64,000 bases of DNA from Aliidiomarina indica. Its GTDB lineage: Bacteria; Pseudomonadota; Gammaproteobacteria; Enterobacterales; Alteromonadaceae. Made by a program: the position numbers and the translations under genes. Shown in pieces: positions 8,530 through 15,899 of this stretch (positions within the stretch are counted from its first letter, which is position 1; every line of letters begins with the position of its first letter). Below the pieces are notes generated by a model. That model worked only from the letters and a program-made list of their open reading frames with translations. It made no database searches and had not been told where the DNA came from. The stretch covers positions 62,001-126,000 of the forward strand of contig NZ_JACAVQ010000004.1 in the NCBI RefSeq assembly GCF_015354615.1. Reading direction: 5' to 3'.

Positions 8530-8540
8530 TCGTTTTAACA

Positions 8541-8621
8541 TGTAACCAACGCTCGGGACTCACGCGATGCGTTGGTTACATGTCGGTTAAGCGATGCGTT
8601 TGGGCCAACGCGATGCGTTGG
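8541..8621. repeat. Palindromic repeat B, copies 2 and 3
   Basis: A 12-bp inverted repeat (TGTAACCAACGC at 8541-8552 and its complement at 8569-8580, 16-bp loop) is followed by a perfect 17-bp palindrome CCAACGCGATGCGTTGG at 8605-8621. The unit GCGATGCGTT recurs three times across the stretch. It fills the gap between the convergent DUF2165 and M24 peptidase genes, where it could also work as a bidirectional terminator stem, though no T-run follows. Confidence 0.72.
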
Positions 8622-8626
8622 CTACC

Positions 8627-10015
8627 TTAACGCACTAAATGCCAACGGGTTTGACGGCCCGCCAGATAAACAACACGTTCACCATCAAAGTAAGCGCTTT
8701 GCTCCATCATTACTTGTACGAGCTGGTTGTCCCATTCGGGAACGGCTTGCTTGATGTTGCCCTCAATGGCGTAGGCGGTATTTGGATATAAGCGCCAGTC
8801 GCCTTGCACAGGGGTTGCACCTTGGTTGTCCCACATGCCAATGGTTGGCCCAGGAGCATGGCCGTAAAAGCCGATTGGGTGGGTGTAGGTGCTGCTTAAG
8901 ATACCCTCAGCTTCCGCTTTTTCATGGGTGGCAAACAGAATTTCATTGCCGGTGCGGCCAGTCACGAACTCCCCAGTGAGAATATCTTGCCAACGATTCC
9001 CAGTACGCAGGGCATCTTTAAAGCCTTGTGGAATGTCGTCTTCATCGGCCTTAAGAACGTAGGCCATTTCTTGCGTATCGGTACATAATTTTAAGTAGCA
9101 AATGCCGACATCGGTGTGCAGCAAATCGCCCCGTTGAATCACCCCCGACTCACCGCAAAATGGCGTGTCTTCTTCGCAGGTAATGCCAGGACGCTGGAAG
9201 GTGACATAGGGCATAAACCAAATGGGCAACTGCAATTCTTTAAAGCGTTCGCGCAGGTACCATGCCACATCATCGGTGGTGGTGACGCCTGGCGTGATAA
9301 CGCGTGAGCTAAAGGCTTCGGCGATGACGCCGCGCGCAATACCCACAATGTGCGGATAAACCGATAATTCCGCTTCTGTGCGCTGTTCAGTCCAGCGCAC
9401 AACGAGGTTCTCGGCAGAAACAATCCGTTCTTGGTAGTCTTCCGGGAGGACTGCGAGCAAGCGCGTATGTAACGAAGAGCTAAGCCCGTCGGCGGCAGAC
9501 CATTCCCGAGAAACGTTGATGCCAATATTATTTGGATTTTTACTGACAATCAGATCGCCTAAGGCTTGCCATTGCTCATCCAAGCTGCCGCCTTGCCAGG
9601 CCGCTTCATAAGGCGCGCCAAGCGGATAACGATTGACGGTAAGGCGTTCCACGGTACCGTCTTCCAGTCGATTAAACACCAACATGGTGGTGCGACGCGC
9701 CGCAAATGTGGGCTGCGGCACCAATGTGAAATAAATCGGGTCTTCGGCCTTTTCGCGGTTTAACACCAACCACATATCGATGTCTTGTTCTTCCATTAGC
9801 TGTGGCAATAGATTTTCAAGACGATCGGTGAGCATGTCGTTTTCAGGGGCAATGCGCGCACGTGGCGGCAGAATTGCAAAATCAGTCGCATTTTGAATGA
9901 CGCGACCTTGGGCTGGTTCATCGGCCTGTACCGAAGATAGGGTGGAAAGCCCAAACGCGACAACACCGAGTGCGGCAAGGGCGAGGGCGATCATCAATAT
10001 ATTTCGAATATGCAT
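8627..10015 (-). CDS. M24 family metallopeptidase (Xaa-Pro aminopeptidase-like), exported
   Basis: The protein has 462 residues. An N-terminal signal sequence (about 1-31, ending near VQADE) sends it to the periplasm. The N-terminal half is a creatinase-like domain (DIDMWLVLNREKAEDPIYF); the C-terminal half is the pita-bread M24 domain. Candidate metal ligands follow the family order: Asp in LLHTDVGICY, Asp in LCTDTQE, His in FYGHAPGP, Glu in YAIEGN and Glu in VMMEQSAYF. The reaction is likely removal of N-terminal residues from peptides; strict Xaa-Pro specificity is not shown by the sequence. It converges with the DUF2165 gene across repeat B. Confidence 0.88.
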   Translation of the reverse strand: MHIRNILMIALALAALGVVAFGLSTLSSVQADEPAQGRVIQNATDFAILPPRARIAPENDMLTDRLENLLPQLMEEQDIDMWLVLNREKAEDPIYFTLVPQPTFAARRTTMLVFNRLEDGTVERLTVNRYPLGAPYEAAWQGGSLDEQWQALGDLIVSKNPNNIGINVSREWSAADGLSSSLHTRLLAVLPEDYQERIVSAENLVVRWTEQRTEAELSVYPHIVGIARGVIAEAFSSRVITPGVTTTDDVAWYLRERFKELQLPIWFMPYVTFQRPGITCEEDTPFCGESGVIQRGDLLHTDVGICYLKLCTDTQEMAYVLKADEDDIPQGFKDALRTGNRWQDILTGEFVTGRTGNEILFATHEKAEAEGILSSTYTHPIGFYGHAPGPTIGMWDNQGATPVQGDWRLYPNTAYAIEGNIKQAVPEWDNQLVQVMMEQSAYFDGERVVYLAGRQTRWHLVR

Positions 10016-10224
10016 AGAGTTGCCTTTGGAGGTCTTGTTGTTGAATGTGCCAATTGTGTTGTATTCATCCTAGCGCAAGCGGTGCGGATCTGACTAAATT
10101 TTTTCTGTGTGGCGAGTGATTTACTTATGCTCAGGATTCCGATGCGCGATTGAGCACGTCAAAGCGGCAGCACCCTTCTGAGCGTGATATGCTGAACCTA
10201 AGGGCCGATAAAGAGGAAGGTTGC

Positions 10225-10641
10225 GTGAGTGCAATTCATATTTCACAGCGGGTTGAAATTCCAGAATCCGAACTGGAGTGGCAATTTATTCGTTCGGGGG
10301 GCGCGGGCGGTCAAAACGTCAATAAAGTGGCGACGGCGGCGCAACTCATCTTTGATATTCGAGCATCGTCGCTCCCGGAATTCTACAAAGAGCGGTTGCT
10401 GGCGCGCAGTGATCATCGCATTACCCAAAGCGGGAAGATAATTATTAAATGCCAAGAAACCCGCAGCCAACTGCAAAACCGTGAGATTGCACTGGAGCAG
10501 TTTATTGCACTTATTCGCTCTGCTAACGTCAGTGCCAAGAAGCGTATCCCAACTCGACCCACGCGAGCGTCGAAACAGCGTCGGCTCGACGGCAAAAAAC
10601 AACAGGGCGCGAAAAAAGCCCTCCGCAAGAACGACTTCTAA
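10225..10641 (+). CDS. arfB: Alternative ribosome-rescue factor ArfB (peptidyl-tRNA hydrolase)
   Basis: The protein has 138 residues from the GTG. The release-factor-like domain carries the catalytic GGQ in SGGAGGQNVNK (28-30), and the C-terminal tail from about 105 is rich in Lys and Arg (KKRIPTRPTRASKQRR...), which enters the mRNA channel of stalled ribosomes. ArfB hydrolyses peptidyl-tRNA on non-stop ribosomes. I rejected the upstream TTG at 10150 because GAGGAAGG lies just before the GTG at 10225, and because this start gives the length (about 140) and GGQ position known for E. coli YaeJ. Confidence 0.9.
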   Translation: MSAIHISQRVEIPESELEWQFIRSGGAGGQNVNKVATAAQLIFDIRASSLPEFYKERLLARSDHRITQSGKIIIKCQETRSQLQNREIALEQFIALIRSANVSAKKRIPTRPTRASKQRRLDGKKQQGAKKALRKNDF

Positions 10642-10642
10642 C

Positions 10643-10752
10643 TAGTTCGGCCTCTTCAACCGTTCCGCCCTTAAACAGCTCCGCCTCTAAACAGTTCTGC
10701 CCCAGGGGTGGAACTCGGATTTGGACATTTCCGACCAAGAGGGAACTCGGAT
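10643..10752. repeat. Degenerate tandem half-sites plus palindromic repeat A, copy 3
   Basis: Four imperfect 15-18 bp units beginning TAGTTCGGCC, CGTTCCGCCC, CAGCTCCGCC and CAGTTCTGCC run in tandem from 10643 and end in a full repeat-A palindrome at 10693-10715. The 11-mer GGAACTCGGAT then occurs twice, at 10710 and 10742. The array fills the gap between the convergent arfB and pRiA4b-like genes. It looks like a decayed or expanding form of repeat A. Confidence 0.6.
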
Positions 10753-10775
10753 GGGGCGGTTTTATCCCCCTTGGC

Positions 10776-10797
10776 CCAACGCGATGCGTTGGTTACA
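10776..10797. repeat. Palindromic repeat B, copy 4, overlapping a stop codon
   Basis: The perfect 17-bp palindrome CCAACGCGATGCGTTGG lies at 10776-10792 and is followed by TTACA, as in copy 2. The TTA at 10793-10795 is, on the minus strand, the TAA stop codon of the adjacent pRiA4b ORF-3-like gene, so the repeat end is used as coding sequence. Confidence 0.7.
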
Positions 10798-12121
10798 GAT
10801 GCCAATGGAAGAAGTTGGCGTGAGGGCCGGGGCGGATATCGGCGTGCACACTTTCTTCAATGTTGCGTAACTCGACAAACCCAAACAGCTGGCTAATAGC
10901 GCGCATGCGCAGAATCCAAGTGTCGCGCAGCTCGCTAATGGGCCCCATAAAGGGTGATTGGCATTCAAAGTAAATATCAGGAATCAGCTCGCCGAGGTAG
11001 TCGGTGTAGTAGGTGACAGGCGACCATTCTTCGCTTTGGCATAGCTTCCAGAAGACCAAGGGAAAGGTGAACTGAATTGCGGGAATATCTGAATGCCCCC
11101 CAAATCGCGCCCAATTATAGGCGCCCAAACCACTTCGGATAAGCACTAACAATAGCTCTGCCTGATGTTTTGGTTCTAACAGCTTCTTTCCGCGGGCAGT
11201 GAGAGTGAGATGGTTGTCGCTAAGCTCGACCACATCGGTACATTCAAGAATGCCTAGGGCATGGGTGTGGCAATCGAGCTCAATATTCATAAAATTATCG
11301 GACGCTGTGACGCGTTTTAGCATGGGCGCGCGGGCAACGGGGCCTGTTGTTAATGCCTCAAAGACGGGGGCTAGGATCTCTAGAATGGGCACCTTGGGCG
11401 GAATGTCAGGTATCTCGATGTCGAGAAACTCCGGAGAGTCATAGGGGCGCGCCAAAAATTGATACACCGTTTCGGGAATATCGTAGTCTTCCGCTGGAAT
11501 TTCCCCATGATTAGCAGCATTGGGAGGATAAATCCCGGCATTTTTATAGATAACATTCACGAGATTCTGAAACGCTTCTTCCAGTTTCGCCATTTGCGGA
11601 TCTGAGGCATCCCAGCTGTCGGTACCTAGCCAATCGCGCAGTTCATCCAGTTCGCTTTCATCCTGTTCCTCACGGAGCACCTGAAGAATATACTCATAGC
11701 CACTAACGCCGCCAGCATCCTCCGGTGGGCAACGACCGATGGCGCTCAAAAGAGCAGTGTCGCCGCTGTCGGCACTACCATATTCGAGCAATTGAATCAT
11801 GTGTACCCAGCCATCGCCTAAGTCATATTCGTATTGAATGCAGGCGCCAACTTCCGGTAGAACTTCACGTAAAGTCACTTCGTGGTCGAGCAACGAATCG
11901 GATAGCTCGTCACGTTCGTGATCACAATCAACAACGCCCAAGGGCGTGACAAATTGATAGAGGTGGGCATCTTCCCAACCCATGGCACGCTGGATAAACA
12001 AATGCACGAAATCGAGTGTAAAATCTGCAGGGATGCGAATAATGCGCTCAATAGGTACGGGCGCATCTTCGAGTGAAATTAGAATGGTGGCAAAATGAGA
12101 CAATGCAGGCAGCCCAGACAA
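10793..12121 (-). CDS. pRiA4b ORF-3-like (IS1096 TnpR-like) family protein
   Basis: The protein has 442 residues. Residues about 10-190 form the plasmid pRiA4b ORF-3 domain, with IPADFTLDFVHLFIQRAMGW, HLYQF, YEYDLGDGWVHMIQLL and CPPEDAGGVSGYEYIL all typical. The C-terminal half, about 200-442, has no family I recognise. Despite the name, nothing here shows transposase or resolvase activity; most members are chromosomal proteins of unknown role. The start is a TTG with AGAGGA seven bases upstream; no better ATG is present. Its stop codon lies in repeat B. Confidence 0.85.
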   Translation of the reverse strand: MSGLPALSHFATILISLEDAPVPIERIIRIPADFTLDFVHLFIQRAMGWEDAHLYQFVTPLGVVDCDHERDELSDSLLDHEVTLREVLPEVGACIQYEYDLGDGWVHMIQLLEYGSADSGDTALLSAIGRCPPEDAGGVSGYEYILQVLREEQDESELDELRDWLGTDSWDASDPQMAKLEEAFQNLVNVIYKNAGIYPPNAANHGEIPAEDYDIPETVYQFLARPYDSPEFLDIEIPDIPPKVPILEILAPVFEALTTGPVARAPMLKRVTASDNFMNIELDCHTHALGILECTDVVELSDNHLTLTARGKKLLEPKHQAELLLVLIRSGLGAYNWARFGGHSDIPAIQFTFPLVFWKLCQSEEWSPVTYYTDYLGELIPDIYFECQSPFMGPISELRDTWILRMRAISQLFGFVELRNIEESVHADIRPGPHANFFHWHL

Positions 12122-12280
12122 ATAGAATTCCTCTCTAGAATAGCGCTGACATAAAGGAAAGCAAGCGCGGTCAGTGCAGACAACGCTAGCACTTTCGGAT
12201 CTATCAAATAGCGAAACGGTTTTTAGAGACTAGCCCACCGACCCCTATACTGTGTACAGGCAAAAAACCTTGGAGCCTGT

Positions 12281-13285
12281 ATGCAACAAAAAGCGATTCT
12301 ACCTGTACTGGATGTCCGCGAATTACAAGCGGGCGGTGAACGTAAACAAAAGTTTTTGGACGAGCTTGCGGAAGCAGCGCGTACGGTGGGCTTTTTCTAT
12401 GTGTCCGGACATGAATTGTGTCGTTTGCAACAGCAAGTTTTACAGCTTTCAAAGCGCTTTTTTGACTTACCCTTGAACGACAAATTGGCGGTCGAGATGG
12501 TGAAATCACCCCATTTTCGTGGCTACACGCGTTTTCAAGGTGAATTAACCCAAGGTAAGCCCGACCGTCGGGAGCAGTTTGATATTATGGGCGAGCAAGC
12601 GCGCGTTCATTTTGATAACAGCGACCCACAGTGGTGGCAGTTAGTGGGACCAAATCAGTGGCCACAGGCATTGCCTGAGCTGCAGCCTGTACTAACCGCC
12701 TACCAAGATGCGCTGACGGAGCTTACCGTATCCCTGTTGCGTGCTTTTTCTGAAGCTTTGCAGCAACCACGTGATAGCTTTGCGGACAATTTATCGCAGC
12801 CTTACACCCACACTAAACTGATTCGCTATCCAGGATCGGACGATGCATCAGATCGTCAAGGTGTGGGGGCTCACAAAGACCCAGGCTACCTCACCATAGT
12901 GACGCAAGACGAGCACAGTGGCTTAGAAGTATTGAAAGATCACGAGGGTTGGGTTGCCGTGCCGCCGCTTGATGGTGCTGTCGTGGTAAATATTGGCGAG
13001 CTGTTGGAACTTGCCTCGGATGGTTACCTGCGCGCGACTTATCATCGCGTGGTTACACCGCCGGCGGGAATCGACCGATATTCTTGCGCGTTTTTTGTAG
13101 CGCCACAGTTAGATAGTGTCGTGCCCCTGCTTGAATTACCGGCACATTTGAAAGATCAAGCATTGGGTCCGAGTGCAGATCCGGACAATCCCCTGTTTTA
13201 TCAAGTGGGTGAAAATGTGTTGAAAGGCCGATTGCGCTCGCATCCAGACGTTGCCCAAGCTCATTATTTTGGTAAAGCCTCATAA
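12281..13285 (+). CDS. Isopenicillin N synthase-family 2-oxoglutarate/Fe(II) dioxygenase
   Basis: The protein has 334 residues. The N-terminal DIOX_N region (VGFFYVSGHEL, FFDLP) is followed by the jelly-roll core. The iron-binding facial triad appears as HKD in GVGAHKDPGYLTIV and a distal His in RATYHRVVTPPAG; the 2-oxoglutarate-binding Arg is probably in DRYSCAFF. The family performs oxidative hydroxylations or ring closures; the substrate cannot be predicted. The ATG has a TGGAG ribosome site. It stands alone between the divergent pRiA4b-like gene and a small downstream gene on the same strand. Confidence 0.88.
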   Translation: MQQKAILPVLDVRELQAGGERKQKFLDELAEAARTVGFFYVSGHELCRLQQQVLQLSKRFFDLPLNDKLAVEMVKSPHFRGYTRFQGELTQGKPDRREQFDIMGEQARVHFDNSDPQWWQLVGPNQWPQALPELQPVLTAYQDALTELTVSLLRAFSEALQQPRDSFADNLSQPYTHTKLIRYPGSDDASDRQGVGAHKDPGYLTIVTQDEHSGLEVLKDHEGWVAVPPLDGAVVVNIGELLELASDGYLRATYHRVVTPPAGIDRYSCAFFVAPQLDSVVPLLELPAHLKDQALGPSADPDNPLFYQVGENVLKGRLRSHPDVAQAHYFGKAS

Positions 13286-13391
13286 CGGTAAGAAAATTAA
13301 TCGGTTGTTGCTGATTTTCCGTACAGACGAGCACACGATGGGATTCTCTGGTCTATACTGTTGATGATTATCACGTAGATGGAGAATAATC

Positions 13392-13583
13392 ATGCGAGGA
13401 AAAATTCTAGGATTTAATGCAGAACGTGATGAGGGTGCTATTGGGGGTGATGACGGAGTTCGTTATTTTTTTCGACTCCGCGATTGGATTTCCGATGAAA
13501 GCCCGATTGTTCAAACACGAGTTGAATTTGAAACCCAAGGCACGACTGCACTAAATGTACGTGCCGAGGGTGAAACCGCTTAA
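13392..13583 (+). CDS. Small cold-shock-domain-like protein
   Basis: This protein has 63 residues and fits a reduced OB-fold of the cold-shock type. MRGKILGFNAERDEGAIGG matches the KGxVKWFNxxKGFGFI start, YFFRLRDW replaces the VFVHFS RNP-2 motif, and TRVEFETQGTTALNV matches the VxFEVxxGxxGxxAxNV end. The aromatic RNA-binding residues are only partly kept, so nucleic-acid binding may be altered. The ATG has a GGAGAATA ribosome site. It lies about 100 bp after the dioxygenase gene and converges with the NTF2-like gene. Confidence 0.72.
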   Translation: MRGKILGFNAERDEGAIGGDDGVRYFFRLRDWISDESPIVQTRVEFETQGTTALNVRAEGETA

Positions 13584-13586
13584 AAG

Positions 13587-14024
13587 CTAATCTTGTTTAC
13601 GTGTGGCGTGCCAGTTAATGGCCTGCCACCGCATATCCCGAAAAACAAACACGCCGGAGTTGAGGAAACGTTCTTCATCTCCGGTTTCTTTATTTCGGGC
13701 TACCAGAACAAAATTGAGAATACCGACCCCATCTACATAATTCACATGCGGATAATCTGAGTGGTACCACACCGTGACGTCTTCATCAGGGGTAGGTTCC
13801 CGACCTTCCATTCCAGCCATCAGCTCCGCCTTGCCAAAGCGGGTACCATTTGAGCTCGTGTAAATTAACTCCTCCGCCCAAAATTCATCATGAATTGATG
13901 CATCGCCGACGCTTGCACCATATAAAAACCGATCTACCGCGACGAAAATTTCATCTTCACCAGCCTTCAACCCCGAGCTAGCAAACAACCCAAACACCAT
14001 TAAAACCATCACCAATAACCGCAT
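13587..14024 (-). CDS. Exported NTF2-like (DUF4440/SnoaL-type) protein
   Basis: The protein has 145 residues from the chosen ATG, with a signal peptide of about 20 residues (hydrophobic run ending in SSGLKAGE), so it is likely periplasmic. The mature part has the NTF2-like pattern: a first helix (FVAVDRFLYGASVGDASIHDEFWAEELIYTSSNG), a KAELMAGM helix and late strands including FLNSGVFVFRDMRWQAINWHAT. This fits the nuclear-transport-factor-2 fold used by many small ligand-binding or enzyme domains. GGAGGG six bases upstream supports the ATG at 14024 over the TTG at 14030. Confidence 0.75.
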   Translation of the reverse strand: MRLLVMVLMVFGLFASSGLKAGEDEIFVAVDRFLYGASVGDASIHDEFWAEELIYTSSNGTRFGKAELMAGMEGREPTPDEDVTVWYHSDYPHVNYVDGVGILNFVLVARNKETGDEERFLNSGVFVFRDMRWQAINWHATRKQD

Positions 14025-14042
14025 CACCAACCCTCCAATAAC

Positions 14043-14065
14043 AGTTCCGCCCCAGGGGTGGAACT
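14043..14065. repeat. Palindromic repeat A, single copy 4
   Basis: A 23-bp repeat-A palindrome (half-sites AGTTCCGCCCC and GGGGTGGAACT). It is followed by CTCTGTTTTCGTCCCTTT, which is the reverse complement of the spacer end (AAAGGGACGAAA...) seen in copies 2 and 5. It is therefore a truncated unit in reverse orientation. Confidence 0.75.
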
Positions 14066-14083
14066 CTGTTTTCGTCCCTTTAT

Positions 14084-14410
14084 TTACTCATGTTGCGAGA
14101 GCACCATCACATCAGTTACTTCAAGATGGCGGCCCCGCTCACGACTCACCGAGAAGCGTCCGGTAACCTCAACATCAGAACCCACATAAGAGGACACATC
14201 CATGCCATGCAAGCCCACGCGATTTAAAGCATCGTCCTCAATCCAGTAATGCTCCGGGTCTGCGTACATGCGGACGGTTCCTCGCGTGGTGACCACCTGG
14301 CTATCTAACGTATGGGCCTCCGCAACGATAACATGAAGTTCCAAGTTGCGAGGCTCGGGTGAGCACGCAGTCAGTAAAACCATTACCGCAAACAATAGAA
14401 TGCCGCGCAT
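14084..14410 (-). CDS. Small lipoprotein with OB-fold-like domain
   Basis: This protein has 108 residues. The N-terminal hydrophobic segment ends in the lipobox LLTAC (Cys about 16), so the mature protein is lipid-anchored. The rest resembles bacterial OB-fold modules (VVTTRGTVRMYADPEHYWIEDDAL, then DVEVTGRFSVS, then EVTDVMVL), as in nucleic-acid- or ligand-binding tRNA_anti-like domains. No specific function is recognised. AGAGG six bases upstream supports the ATG at 14410 rather than the ATG at 14416. Repeat A copies lie on both sides. Confidence 0.68.
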   Translation of the reverse strand: MRGILLFAVMVLLTACSPEPRNLELHVIVAEAHTLDSQVVTTRGTVRMYADPEHYWIEDDALNRVGLHGMDVSSYVGSDVEVTGRFSVSRERGRHLEVTDVMVLSQHE

Positions 14411-14545
14411 GAACATCCTCTATTTTTATCGTCTGAACTAACAATCTAGCGCGACTGCGCGGGAATTGAAACTAACTACATGACGAGTATTGCAGTTCGC
14501 GCAACGAAGCGGACCTCGAGTGATAGAAAAGGGGGACAAAAACAG

Positions 14546-14650
14546 AGTTGTGCCCCAGGGGCGGAACTCGTGTAGCGCAGGTGGTGCTTGGGTTTTTGGG
14601 GTTTTGGCGAAGGGATGAAAACAGAGTTCCACCCCAGGGGCGGAACTGTT
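14546..14650. repeat. Paired palindromic repeat A, copy 5, abutting the kynU stop
   Basis: Two palindromes at 14546-14568 and 14625-14647 start 79 bp apart, with a spacer (TAGCGCAGGTGGTGC, GTTTTGGCGAAGGGATGAAA) that aligns with copies 1 and 2. An extra spacer tail (AGGGGGACAAAAACAGAG) precedes the first palindrome, so the unit is part of a tandem. The GTT following the second palindrome, plus one A, forms the minus-strand TAA stop (14649-14651) of kynureninase. Confidence 0.8.
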
Positions 14651-15893
14651 AGGTGACGGTGTTGCGCGTTTGGTATTGGGGGGCGAGGTGGGCTTGGGTG
14701 GTGATGATGTCGGCGAGGATGTTGACGGCCTCGGCTACCTCGGTAAAGGTGTTGTAGAGTGGGGCGAAACCAATGCGCAGGTACTGCGGAGCGCGAAAAT
14801 CAGCCACTACGCCGCGGTCAATGAGGGCTTGGCAAATAGCGTAGGCTTCCGGGTGCGTGAACGAGATCTGGCTACCACGTTCTTCTTTTTGTTGGGGTGA
14901 AATACAGGACATTTCTTGCAGCAACTGGGCGTCATCCATGCACTGCAACCAGAAATCGCCCAAGGCCAGCGACTTATCGCGTATTACCTGCATGTTCGTT
15001 GCGGAGAAAATATCCACCGCCGCATCCACGGCAGCCAAAGATACAATGGGCGACGTTCCCACCATAAATTGGCGAATGGTATCAGCCCCCTGATAAGTGG
15101 GGCTGAAAGCAAAGGGGTCGGCGTGCCCGAGCCATCCATATAGCGGTTGGAGTGGTTGCTGTTGTAGGTGCGCAAGCCAGCGCGAGGCGACATAGATAAA
15201 CGCCGGAGCGCCAGGCCCGGCATTTAGATATTTGTAAGTACAACCAACGGCAAAATCCACCCCATCTTGATCGACTTGAACCGGCATAGCCCCTGCACTG
15301 TGGGCTAAGTCAACGATCATTAGCGCACCTTGTTGATGGGCCTGAGTCGTTAAGGCAGCAATATCCAGTTTACGCCCAGTGCGAAAATTCACTTCGGTGA
15401 CCAACACTGCGGCAGTGTCTGTATTGATGGCGTCAACAAGTTCATTTTCGGGCACTAATCGCAAGCGACAGCGGCTGCCGAGCAATGCATTTAACCCCTG
15501 CACCATGTAAAGATCGGTGGGAAAATTATCTTCCGTTGACAGTATTTCTTGGCGGTCGGGCTGGAGCTGCAGTACCGCACAAAGCGCTTTAAATAAATTC
15601 ACTGAAATTGAATCGACACAGAGGGTTTGCCCAGGCGCGGCACCAATAAGCGCACCAATTTTATCACCCACCCGCAGCGGTAGGTCGATCCAGCCGTGCT
15701 TGTTCCAACTGGTAATTAAATCTGCCCCCCATTCATTGTTGAGGGTTTGATTTACCCGGTCGCGCACAGCGTGGCTCAACACGCCAAGGGAATTGCCGTC
15801 GAAATAACGCGTGTTGGCGGGCACATCGAAACGTTCCCTGAAGGAGGCAAGGGGATCTTTAGCATCTAAATTTCTGGCTACATCTAAATTCAT
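14649..15893 (-). CDS. kynU: Kynureninase
   Basis: The protein has 414 residues, the normal length. It is a fold-type I PLP enzyme that cleaves L-kynurenine to anthranilate and alanine (or 3-hydroxykynurenine to 3-hydroxyanthranilate). Signatures are the N-terminal YFDGNSLGVLS, the PLP-binding Asp in IVDLAHSAGA (about 195) and the Schiff-base Lys in GCTYKYLNAGPGAP (K221). It is the second gene after an exported alpha/beta hydrolase, with a 6-bp gap, so they form an operon. The tryptophan dioxygenase that would start the pathway is not in the window. Confidence 0.95.
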   Translation of the reverse strand: MNLDVARNLDAKDPLASFRERFDVPANTRYFDGNSLGVLSHAVRDRVNQTLNNEWGADLITSWNKHGWIDLPLRVGDKIGALIGAAPGQTLCVDSISVNLFKALCAVLQLQPDRQEILSTEDNFPTDLYMVQGLNALLGSRCRLRLVPENELVDAINTDTAAVLVTEVNFRTGRKLDIAALTTQAHQQGALMIVDLAHSAGAMPVQVDQDGVDFAVGCTYKYLNAGPGAPAFIYVASRWLAHLQQQPLQPLYGWLGHADPFAFSPTYQGADTIRQFMVGTSPIVSLAAVDAAVDIFSATNMQVIRDKSLALGDFWLQCMDDAQLLQEMSCISPQQKEERGSQISFTHPEAYAICQALIDRGVVADFRAPQYLRIGFAPLYNTFTEVAEAVNILADIITTQAHLAPQYQTRNTVT

Positions 15894-15899
15894 TTCCGA

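Noticed and set aside
9139-9549. 136-codon frame inside the M24 peptidase region
   Set aside because: It is in another frame of the same strand as the peptidase, whose metal ligands lie in the main frame; no independent start signal.
10150-10224. Upstream TTG start for arfB
   Set aside because: The 25 extra residues have no homology, and a strong ribosome site (GAGGAAGG) sits directly before the GTG at 10225.
10793-12121. The pRiA4b ORF-3-like (TnpR-like) protein as evidence of a transposon
   Set aside because: There is no transposase, terminal inverted repeat or target duplication around it; the family name is historical.
12240-12280. LexA-type box at TACTGTGTACAG before the dioxygenase gene
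   Set aside because: The CTGT and ACAG halves are only 2 bp apart instead of the 8 bp needed for a LexA site.
2231-14650. Repeat A as a CRISPR array
   Set aside because: Copies are palindromic, scattered over 12 kb, and the spacers between paired copies are similar to each other rather than unique; no cas genes are present.
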